64,000 bases of DNA, taken from the NCBI RefSeq assembly GCF_964355755.1, contig NC_092674.1, forward strand, positions 19,177,001 through 19,241,000, read 5' to 3'. The position numbers were made by a program, and so were the translations under genes. The notes under the pieces are model-generated. The model was given only the letters and a program-made list of their open reading frames with translations. It did not search any database and had not been told where the DNA came from. Shown piece after piece: positions 45,901 to 57,900 of the stretch (position 1 is the stretch's first letter; every line of letters starts with the position of its first letter). The DNA comes from Antedon mediterranea (Eukaryota > Echinodermata > Crinoidea > Comatulida > Antedonidae).

Positions 45901-48900
45901 AGCTCTCTAGCATTAGTGGTTTTCGAGATATAGGACAACTGTAATTTTTTCCCCTTATTTGCATATTTTATTTAAATTGTACTACTAATTTGCATACTTT
46001 TGAGGTGTGTGACAAAGGTGTGATTTTGGGAATTACAAAGTGATCCTATGCTGGCTATTAGGAACCTATGTCTGGGTCATTTGAGGGCAAAATAAAGTCT
46101 CTACAGACATTTTAGTCACATTGTATAATGCAAACATTGAGAAATGGGGTCGAAGGTCAAATGTTGTACTTCCGGTCATTTTTTCGTAAAATGTTTCATT
46201 AGAGTAAATATAAATATATACATTTTGAATAGATCAGTGAAAAAATCAACTCTCTCGGACTAGTAGTTTTTGAGATATGGTAACCTTGTAATTTCACCCT
46301 AATTTGCATATTTAAGCTAATTTGCATATCATCGGGATGAGTGACAGAGGTGTGATGCTCAAATTTTGATCTCCTCATCATATATGACCATTTAAAAAAG
46401 AAAAATCTCTGTTTGCAATTTGTTTCACTTTGGGCTGTTTTTTTTGCTAGATTGACTAGCCTAAAATTATGTTAGCCATCATTCACAACCCATAATACCT
46501 CAGTGGCAGTTTTCAAATGTAGTTTAAAACATTCCCAGTACAGTTTCGGTCATGGCGATAGGATAGGCCTACATCTCCACCCCAAACTCCCAGCCTCTTC
46601 CCAGGGAATAATTAAAATACTTTTTCCAACCACAATTCTGGTCAATTTGATAGCCTCTACCCCTAGCCTAAGCAAAAACCCCACTATCCCCTGAACTCCA
46701 ACTCCCTCTCTGTATAACGAACAAACATCGAAAGTGGGGGTTTTGACCACATTTTGGTCCCTAACTTAGATCCTAGGTGGCATATGATGTTCAAATATAG
46801 CTTAGAACATTCCTGGTACAATTGCGGTCATTTTGATACCCCATATGTAAGATTACGTGCAGTAACAGAAATTTGTATAACGAACAAACAAACAAACAGA
46901 CAGACGTACAATCTCTCTCACTTATGATATTATAAATATTTAAAGATTCTGACAAAATCAATCAATCAATATTTTATTTAAGAATCAATTATCTTTATTT
47001 AAATCAATGTATAGACCAGGAGCCCAGAGGGGTCAACCTAGCTGGAAAGTTAACCAATTTCTATGCATGTGGCAATTATCTACGTACATATCAATGTATG
47101 GAAATGACAGTCTGGCGCGTTTCTTTTGGTGGGTGTGGCTAGGAGGGACACTGTAAAGGGTAAAAAAAATGAGCTAGATCAGCTGAAAAGTTAACCCCAT
47201 GAAATATTTTGCAAATTGTTTGACATAGAATGAAATATAAGGAATGGCTATTGCCAGACGATTTTAGTGGTGGGGGGTGCCTGCCAGACCCCCATTTCTG
47301 GAGGGCCAAAAATGAGCTAGATCAGCTTAAAAGTTAACCCTCTAAAACTGGTGGGAAAATGTTCAATAAACTCATAAATATCATGAATGACCATTGCCAG
47401 ACATTTTCAGTGGTGGATTGTGCCCGCCAGACCCCGTCAAACACCCAACCCCCCAAAAAATTGAGCTAGATCAGCTGAAAAGTTAACCCCATGAAATATT
47501 TTGCAAATTGTTTGACATAGAGTGAAATATAATGAATGGACATTGCCAGACGATTTTAGTGGTGGGGGGTGCCTGCCAGACCCCCATTTCTGGAGGGCCA
47601 AAAATGAACTAGATCAGCTTAAAAGTTAACCCTCTAAAACTGGTGGGAAAATGTTCAATGTACTCATAACTATTATGAATGACCATTGCCAGACATTTTC
47701 AGTGGTGGATTGTGCCCGCCAGACCCCGTCAAACACCCCCACTCCCAAAAATGAGCTAGATCAGCTGAAAAGCTAACCTTTTAAAACATGCTGTAGAATG
47801 TTCAGCATGATCCCTAGTATAATAAATGACCATTGCCAGACATTTTAAGTGGTGGGTTGTGTCCACCAGGCCCCCTCAAACACCCAACCCCCAAAAATGA
47901 CCCAGATTAGGCCAAAGGTTAACCACTGTAAAACTGGTGGGAAAATGTGTAGTATACTGTCAAGGATATGAATTGTCATTACCAGACATTTTTATTTGCT
48001 CATTATAGAACCACCCCATATCCATCCAACCCCTTACCTAATTCACAAATGTGCCACTATGGTATATAAGTTCAACATAGTGTAAAATAGGTATTCAGAA
48101 CAAGACTTCTTTGTCTTTTTGTGGTGTGGAAAAAAGTAAATCAATTAGTCAATTGGTTTATGCAGTTAATTAAAGGACATATTTAGAAACTGACTTATCT
48201 TCTATAATGGTTCCCTAGAGAATAATGTTGTTGATTATCATCAACATTTCAAAACAAAGGCTTATTTTATTAAATGCATTTTGATTATGATAGAGAGTGG
48301 TACATCATATTTCAAAGTGCTCCATCTGCCAAACGGTAACGGCGGACAACGATTGTATGTTGAGAGCGTTCAGTGAAATGATAATATGGTCAACTGTAAA
48401 GAATGCTGCTGCATTAAACGTAAGAAAATGAAGTCTGACAAACATGCTGATACAACAAACAAGGTTTTTCTTATGAAACAACCTAAAAATTCAATCAGCT
48501 ATCACCCTTTATGTCATAGGTATTACACTGCCGTGAAACAAAACAAAGTAGTGTCCTTCAGAAATCAGATGAGTGTGGCATGTTAAAGGGAACTTGCATA
48601 TTTTGTGGAAAAGGCCGAAAAAAATGGGAAAGAAGAGAAAAGGCTTAAGATAGCAACTGTTTCTGGGTGGAAGTCACTTTCCCAGCGGGTAAAATTTAAA
48701 AAAAACCAACGTATCAATAGTCTAATTCGGTGTGGCGTTGATCTGCCGAGTTCAGTTCTTCTAGAAACTGATAAACATGAGGGTTCAACAGAAGAGCATT
48801 CATCTTATTGAAGTAACACATCTTATGGAAGTCACAAAAGGGCATTTTCATCCCTACTGAAACATATTGAATTATTATTAAGTATTGGGAAAACAACGAG

Positions 48901-51900
48901 CTATACTTGTCTCTGATTTGCTAAGCTTTTACAAAATCGAATTTGTCAATAATGGAGGAAAACTGATATCAACTCATATTCGTCCCAAAATCTTACAAAG
49001 AAAATTCAATAAAAATTTAAAGATGAAATCAAAGTAAAACCTGCAGACAGACGAAGAGGTAACTTCATTTATAGATCACTTCTTCTAGGAGAAGAAGCCA
49101 CTGCTCGACTTTATGATAATTCTGAACAATATGTACAGGATAATAAAATAAAATGGGCTGCTCTTCATCTTAGATCTATAACCATGCAGCTCCCACAGAC
49201 AAAGACCTGCTACAGTTCAAAACTTAAAAGAGTGTGCTGCCAAGATACCATCACAGTTAAAATTATTCTTTAGGAGTCTTCTTGGTGGCATCGACCAAAA
49301 TGCCAATGATGCAAACAAAGACAAGTTTGATAGAAAGGTTATTTCCATTGCATCTGATGCCATCTATAATGTATCTCGTGGAACTGTGAAACCATGGAAA
49401 CACACTGTCGTTGGTTTATGTTTTACATCTCTGACAGGATCAAAACTGGCTATGCAAATTTTGACATTGTATTAGTAGTGAAAGCAAAGGCCTTGAGACT
49501 GAGTTTGCCTATTCAGTTCAAGATGATGAACGCGACGCCCCAGATGGTATCCGGCTTGACCCAACCTTGGCAACTGCATGTGTATGGGAGAATAATGATA
49601 CAAATGTAGAAACACTTGATGGTAAAGAAACTCTACACGCTACAGTTGGACATACATATCAGAATATATCGCATGACGACCAACTGCTCAATAGGAATAC
49701 TATTGGATTTCGGGATGGTAGAAACAGGCGGAAATTTGTTGGAGTTGAAAGAGAAATACCACCTTTTAGGATAGGTATAAATAAAGCTTTGTTTATAAGT
49801 TCCAATGCCACATCAACTAAAAATGTTAGAGAATGTAGTACAATCACTGACAAACCAATGGAATACCAAATACCACTGAAGGCATTGGATATGTATTGGT
49901 TTTGGAAACTGAATGATGGAGATACACCCCTACATGCCGGATTCATGAGCAAGTATATCAATAATCATTTACCAGTTCAGTGCATTTGCTACAGGGATCC
50001 TATATCAAAATCCCCAACAAACAATGATGTGGTTAGAGAGAGAAAATGATCCAGACTATGGCTATTGCCAAGGAAACTGGCCAAGACTATGCAGACAAGA
50101 CTATGCAGTTGTGACATATGATTTGGCAGTAGCATTAAAAGCTTACTCCATACAAACAATACAATCCCCCCTATTTGATAAGCTTTTAGTATTACAGGGC
50201 AATTTTCACACAGAGTTGGCGTTCTACGGAGCAGTTGGAACGTACATTAACGACAGCGGTATCGAATATATTCTCCAAGAAGCAGATATCTTGGCTGAGG
50301 GGTCAATGATGGGTTTCATCAAAGGAAAGTTTTACAACAGGTGCACTAGAATTCACCAATTGCTTGCCAATGTCTTGGAGCAAAAGTTGTATAAACGCTT
50401 TCTTCAAGAAATAAATGCAGAAGATCATCACACATTTCAAGAAATAATGTCAACTGCACCTTTGGACCCATCATTGATTGAAGAACATATATCGGATCCT
50501 GTTGTAATTAATCACCTGCAGAAGTACGAGAATTACTTCCAGTCAGTGCTTACTGGAAATATAGGTTCAACAGCACAATTCTGGGCTATTTACATTTTTC
50601 TTATTAATCGACTCCATAGAGAACTTCAGAGATGTGTGAAAACAAATGATGTCACTGGCTACATTAATGTATTTCCAACCATATTATCTGTTTACTTTGC
50701 CCTGAACCAACCTAACTACGCCAGATGGGGAACTCTATTCATACAGAAACTGAAAAACGTTGACCTAAAGTACTGGAAAAATGAGCATTTTCCATCAGAC
50801 GTACAAATAAGCACTACAGTAGATCAGCTGTTGACCTTTCCTTAGAACAGACGGTCAATCGTGATTCTTCTTCAAGTATGAGAGGGATTGTTGCCTTTCC
50901 TAATTCAGAAAATGCAATGCACCAGTGGTCATTGACTATGAGTCAACGAGCCATGGCAGTCACGGAGCTGAGAACATTTGCTGGTCTTGAATTGGGGGAA
51001 ATGCAACAGCTCAATGCCGTCCATCAAGAATAAAAAAGGACACATTGACAGTGAAACGGAAGAAACAGAGATTGAAGAATCAAGTGATTCTTATGGCGAT
51101 GCATGGAGTGAAGAGGAATATATGGATTAATTTAAATAATTTGTGCAGAAAAGTCATAGCTTATTAAATAAGACTGTTTTTTGTTGTAACTAATGAAAAC
51201 TACTGTAGATAGAATAAGGTACTACATAAAGTATCATATGCTAAAATGTCGGGTGTTTGATATTTGATGTAGTTCTCATTTTAGTCATTCATGCTGTTTT
51301 TTAGTGTACTTAATTGCTCCATATATTTTGTTTTATAAGATTAGGTTTTGAGTTTATATAGTTCATGTTTTTTTTTTGAGGGGGGGGGGGGGGGGTGGGT
51401 GGGTGGATGTTTAATGGGTGTCTGGCGGACACAACCCACCACTTTAAATGTCTAGTAATGGTCATTTATTATACTAGGGATCATGCTGAACATTTTACAG
51501 CATGTTTTAAAAGGTTAGCTTTTCAGCTGATCTAGCTCATTTTTGGGGAGTGGGGGTGTTTGACGGGTCTGGCGGGCACAATACACCACTGAAAATGTCT
51601 GGCAATGGTCATTCATAATAGTTATGAGTACATTGAACATTCTCCCACCAGTTTTAGAGGGTTAACTTTTAAGCTGATCTAGCTCATTTTTGGCCCTCCA
51701 GAAATGGGGGTCTGGCAGGCACCCCCACCACTAAAATCGTCTGGCAATGTCCATTCATTTTATTTCACTCTATGTCAAACAATTTGCAAAATATTTCACG
51801 GGGTTAACTTTTCAGCTGATCTAGCTCAATTTTTTGGGGGTGGGGTGTTTGACGGGGTCTGGCGGGCACAATCCACCACTGAAAATGTCTGGCAATGGTC

Positions 51901-54900
51901 ATTCATGATAGTTATGAGTTTATTGAAGATTTTCCCACCAGTTTCAGAGGGTTAACTTTTAAGCTGATCTAGCTCATTTTTGGCCCCCCAGAAATGGGGG
52001 TCTGGCAGGCACCCCCCACCACTAAAATCGTCTGGCGATATTCATTCATTATATTTCACTCTATGTCAAACAATTTGCAAAATATTTCATGGGGTTAACT
52101 TTTCAGCTGATCTAGCTCAATTTTTGGGGGGTTGGGTGTTTGACGGGGTCTGGCGGGCACAATCCACCACTGAAAATGTCTGGCAATGGTCATTCATGAT
52201 AATTATGAGTTTATTGAACATTTTCCCACCAGTTTCAGAGGGTTAACTTTTAAGCTGATCTAGCTCATTTTTGACCCCCCAGAAATAGGGGTCTGGCAGG
52301 CACCCCCCACCACTAAAATCGTCTGGCAATGGCCATTCCTTATATTTCACTCTATGTCAAACAATTTGCAAAATATTTCATGGGGTTAACTTTTCAGCTG
52401 ATCTAGCTCATTTTTTTTACCCTTTACAATGTCCCTCCTAGCCACACCCACCAAAAGAAACGCGCCAGACTGTCATTTCCATACATTGATATGTACGTAG
52501 ATAATTGCCACATGCATAGAAATTGGTTAACTTTCCAGCTAGGTTGACCCCTCTGGGCTCCTGCTCTAGTACTGTATAACCTATAATTCCTCGTAGTGAC
52601 GAATTATATCTAGTTGTAAATTATTACTGTATATATAGATATGTTTGTTTGTTTCTCTAGGTTAAACTGTTACTTGACTCTACAGAACAATTGACAATAC
52701 CATCTTATGAAGATATATTTAATGATGAAGAGGTAATTTTAGGATAACTGTAGTTATAGTTATACTTAAATGATTTATTGAAGGCATTAACAGGCAGAAT
52801 TGGAATTTTGTCATCATTGTCTGTTCATTGATCGCGTTGAAATCTAAGGCCTGTATTCATGAATACAGGCCTAAGTTGTTGCGGTTGTCCATGTATTGCA
52901 AGAATGTCCATGGTAATAATCTTTCATTAAATACTCTACATAGATGAGCAGTTATCTATCACTTTAATTGCAGCCTACAATAGTTTGTGTAGCTGTGACA
53001 TTTGTGTAGCGCTGTCTATAACTTTACAGTTACAATGTTAATCAGAACATACTGAAAAAAAACAACTACTGTATTATTTATTTTATTTTATTTCTTTATT
53101 CTGACATAAAATCATAGGATAAAAACACAATAAAGTACTGAGACGGCAAACTTATTTCCATTGTGGTCCTAAACACATACGATTTCTATTGTGGCTTGTA
53201 AGATACATATATATCTACTTAATAATTGTTGTAATTAAACTATTTCCTTTGTATATACATATTACAGAGTGATTCGGATGATTCTGGTAACGAAAGTGAA
53301 AGCTCCCAACCTGACAAAAGGAGGAGACTTGATGAGGTAACTACAATATCTATGCTATTTAAGCCCTGAACATACATACACATAATAATTATTATATATT
53401 ACTGTATCCCCAGACTATGAGTAGGAAAATAATAATACAAATATGTTGTTTAATCTAAATAGGAAAGTATAGTGAGGAAGTTGGAAAAGAAACGAGCTAG
53501 AAGATTATGGGAAGAAAGCCGACAAAAAATTATTTTTCAGTATGAAGAATTTTCATTTTATTCTACTTCAGTAAGTATGCACATTATTACTCTCAATTTG
53601 GTGTGTATATATTTGCAGTATTGCAATAATATAATCACCAATGATTTATTTCCACAATGCTTTTTTTGTGTCTTGTGTACTGTATGTTATGTTTGGAATC
53701 AATTCTTATTGGTTATCTGCACTTGGCGGATAACCCCTTGTTATTTTCAGGATCTTTTTTTTTTCTATATTCTTCTTCTTACTTTCCGCGAATTTTGTTC
53801 GCAGCGTATCTCTAATTCTGGCCAACATAAGATTGTATAACTTTTTCATAAGATTTACCTTTATTTGTAGATGTGCAAGAAACTTTTTTTATGATTTTCG
53901 AGTCGCGCAGCGTAAGTTACGCGCAATTTTATGAATTTCAATGATTGATCATAGATTAAAAACCAAAAGTCAGTTTGTATTGAAACTTGGTGAAAATTTA
54001 AGTCATATCATGCGCAAACTGTCTATGAATTAAAAATGGCATGTTTCACAGAATGTTAAAATTTCAAAATGTGAAAAATCAATTTCTAATCAACTTTCTA
54101 TGCGTTTCATGTCATTTAGAGCATTAAAAAAATTCCCACGCTTCCGCATTTTTTTTACGTGCGTGTGTGATTTTTGTTTTTTCATCCTTTTCTAGTAATT
54201 TTATCAACTTTTCAAACAATTTCGACTTAAAATCACGTCATACGAGCACGTCGAATTGGACAATTCGTGCGCGTTTTGATGAAAAAGTTCAAACATTTGT
54301 GAAAGTTATACCTTTTTTTAAACAGTCATAGATTCTAAACTACCATAGGTGGTTTACTTTTTCAAAATTACATATTCTGGAAGTAGATGAGTTGTAGATA
54401 TCGAATCATGCATCGATATGGCTAACCGGACATTGTGACGTCATCATATGGCCACTCGAATATAAAATATAGGATTTTTGTCTCTTTTGTCATAGCTCAT
54501 CACATTTGGTAGAGCGCATCTCCACTTATTCATATTCCATTTTCCTCCATTTTTGTATATCGTCTAGATCAATCAATTATCTTTTGCATTTATTATGTCA
54601 TCATGTGCAAAAGCGTCAATAACTTTGATCACTTTTTTTCACCTATTCTGCACTGTATGTAGTACGTATACAGTATATGGTGTATACTGTATATATTAGA
54701 CGTGACACCAAATAGAAAGCGCACTAACATTTTTTTCAATGGCCTAATTGTTTTTCTGTGCGCAATATTCTAACGTATGACGTGCACATGGCTTTTGGGC
54801 TGCGGATAACCTAACTCGTCCGTAGCGACGAGTTCAAATCTAGTTCTTATTTGAATTTGTGACATGCACATATTCACAGACTTCACTTCAATTTTTTTGA

Positions 54901-57900
54901 AAGACCATGAGAAAAACCAAAATCTAAAAAAGACCACATTCCATTTATCATAAGTGCATATGGGAATGCGTGATGTAAATCTTCACTTTGACAATTTGAA
55001 AAAGAAATTACAATAAAAATGCGAAATAGTATGAACATTTCATATGTTTTCAGAAATATTAAACCAGCCCAAATATTTCTGTTTTAAGATTAACTGTCTT
55101 GGTGTTTTTGTTTTTAGGCTGCTTATGTAATATATCAACTGGCTTGGAAGCTGTCAAAGGATTCTAATGACCTTCTCTGGTATGTTGTCATTCATATAAG
55201 GCCAAAAAAAAAAAATAGTTTGTTTGCTGTCATCCGCCGCCCCTAATTTCGCAAAAAATTTGGGGCGGAGATAAGAAAAAGTTTTTTTTTTACGTTGAGG
55301 GCGCTTTAAAAAAAAAATTTTTTATGATTTTTTTTAAAATCGAGTGTGCGAGGATGAAATAATAAAAATAATAACGTAGCGTATACTTCGGTGTATAATC
55401 GCACTTTTGACACGCAAATTTAACCTCTAAATTAATTATACACCGAACATAAATGCCTCAACACACAGATATTGCCACCTCGCTGGCTAGGCCTGGGCCT
55501 ATTAGTATTACTAGGCCTAGCTAAAGTCTAAAGAGTAGCCTAGCCTAGCTACAGTGTACTAGCGTAACGTAGCGTAACAGCAACCTGCTAGTTTTCAAGG
55601 CATTCTAGCGTGATTTTGTACTAAATATGATGACAAGATTTGTTCATTATGGAGCTGTTTTAGGCGCTCCGATAAAATTTCATTTGTAAACGTTTACGAT
55701 ATTGGAATAGTATTAGGCCTATAGTTATACGCAGGATCGTCGTACCCCCAGCGCGAGCAAGCCCTTCTTGGCAACCACATTGTGTACACAGTATTCGACT
55801 AGTATATTCTCCAGTTGATTATAGTATAGACCTCTAGCGTACACACTTCTAGGATACATAGATACTAATCGAATACGATTGTCCGTGAAAACGTGCGCCT
55901 CTCGATAAAAGGATCGAGCGAGGCTAGCCCACACACACACGTGCGGTCATGCACTCGATGTTGCGGGTGCGAAACTCATGAATAACAAGTTAGAAAGAAC
56001 TGACGGAATGGGGGACTTCCCTTCTTGTTGAGGCTGGGCGCGGCCGTCTTATACATCGACGATATAAAAAATACCGATATTTTACTCTCAGTTAGGGGGT
56101 GCGTCTTATACACAGGTGCGACTTATACACCGAAATAATTATACGGTACACTAACTTCTAAAATATTTAATTAGGCCTGCTAACAACGACCTACTGTGTA
56201 GTAGGGCTAGCCTAGGCTAGTTTAGACACGGGGCCTATGGCGCCCAAAACAGAATTAAAGTGTGAAACAAATTATGAATAGATGTTTGAGCTCGTTGTTT
56301 TATTCAGTGTGTTTTGTTACTCTCAAATTTGCGTACAATTAACAGAGAAATTAACTAACTAATTAATTAATTAACTTTTTTCCACCCGCCCCCCTACCAA
56401 AAAAAAAAAACTTGACAGCAAACAAACAATTTTTTTTTTTAGGCCTAATATTGTTCTGAACATTGAGTACAGTTGAATTCAGAGTTTTGGAAAGAAGTAC
56501 CTGATGCTTGTTACTATACACTTAATAAAAATTATACTTTCTAATTCAATGACAATGACAAAACAAAAAAATATTAAAAGGGCATGCATACACAAATGTA
56601 CATTTAACAATGAAGCAATAAATCACAAAATAAATATATCTTTGGGCACATGTTTACCTAAAGCAAGGACCATCCTAGTTTAACACATTGACTGGCAACA
56701 CCACCACCCTCTGTGTCAATTTCTTACAAGCCTAGGAGTTTTCTCCAAAAAAAACCACCTACATAATTAATTAATTCTGACATAGGCAAGCACAATGCAA
56801 AAACTTCGGTACAAATCTCCGCCTTTAGATGTGCCGCGAAACGTAGATTTTATAACATTAGTTTTCAGTTCGACGCTAATGTTCCATATTTCTATCTTAG
56901 GAAGATATTATAAAGAGTTTTTTAACAAAATTTATGATTTCAACAGTAGATTTTCAACTCAATTTCAATTCTTCGCGGTCAAAGTAATTTCCGGGTTTAC
57001 AATGAGTTCACCTTGCAACAACCTGGTTTCAACTATTTTCTCTCTTTTATACACAAGGGAGCAGTTAAAATAATAGATTTGACCCAAAAGGTGACTGGAA
57101 ACAGGCACTTTTCATCAATCAATACAGTGTCCCTTTGGAAGACGGAAGAAAAAAACAGATAGTAGGACTGGAGCTTAAGTTGGCCATTAGTCATAGCCTT
57201 TTTAGTTTTTTGTTTATTTTAACGGACCGCGCGTGTGTGAAAGTACAGTAGTTAAAAAATAAAAATTATACTGAAAATTAATAAAGATCAAATTAAATAT
57301 ACGCCATAAAGAATCGGAATATATTATGGGGAATAGTAATATAACATTACATAGGGAGATTTGATGATAAGACATTTTGTTTAAAATCGAGTGAAATCCC
57401 GATGGCTGAGTTTTATTGAGTAAGCTGGCAGGAATAACTGTAGGCTATCTGTGTCCACTTTTCATATCTATTAGAGGATTTCATGTGATTATATGTTACC
57501 ATATTATTAAAACTAAAAAATTCAACATATATCCCTCGAATAACCACCTCCCTCAAATGAACTCCGCCTCCCCAAAGGGCCCTACCAAACAATAAACACT
57601 ATACTGTAAAATGTTATTAATCATCTAAAACACTGTGAAATAGAGTAGTTTAGTTTTACGATTGTCAAGCATTTTTAATAATGGTAACCGACAAAATATG
57701 TACAAGGAGAACATTATCATTCCGAGAACCATCGTCTACACTTCCTAGAGGGGGAGCGAGCGAAGCGAGCTCACCCTCTAGTATTTCAAATTTGTGTTTA
57801 CTAAAAAATATGAAAATCTGTCTATCTGTAAATATAAATATTTTATTATTGAATACAACTATATCATCTAAAAAAACAATAAGTTAGTTAACCTTTTTTG

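Larger units (their letters stand above)
42473..46927 (-). mobile_element. Second Helitron-like element nested in copy B
   Basis: On the minus strand it starts TCATAAGTGAGAGAG (46,927) and ends with a strong GC hairpin (ACCCGCC, CTGG, GGCGGGT), seven bases and CTAG at 42,473-42,476. A related GGGCGGGTTTC stretch recurs near 42,800. Copy C lacks this block, and its flanks (ATATTATAAAT) fit the copy C sequence. No Rep/helicase frame. It carries the large foldback 43,131-46,466. Confidence 0.75.
41461..52613 (+). mobile_element. Helitron-like copy B, interrupted twice, in CDC45 intron 3
   Basis: Starts TCAGAATCTTTATTTC and ends with hairpin (TTCCTCGTAGTGACGAA) and CTAG at 52,610-52,613. Alignment with copy C (34,042-35,172) shows that two blocks are insertions: 42,473-46,927 and 47,014-52,566. 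The remaining sequence (about 1.1 kb) equals copy C in length. It carries the tRNA-like module at 42,263-42,331. Same orientation as CDC45. Confidence 0.75.

Noticed and set aside
51704-52246. Two paralogous 83- and 88-aa frames
   Set aside because: They lie in the repeated units of the right TIR of the TA-flanked transposon and read the repeat out of any gene context.
52847-52875. Short palindrome GGCCTGTATTCATGAATACAGGCC
   Set aside because: A perfect but short inverted repeat in an intron, with no flanking structure and no further copy noticed.
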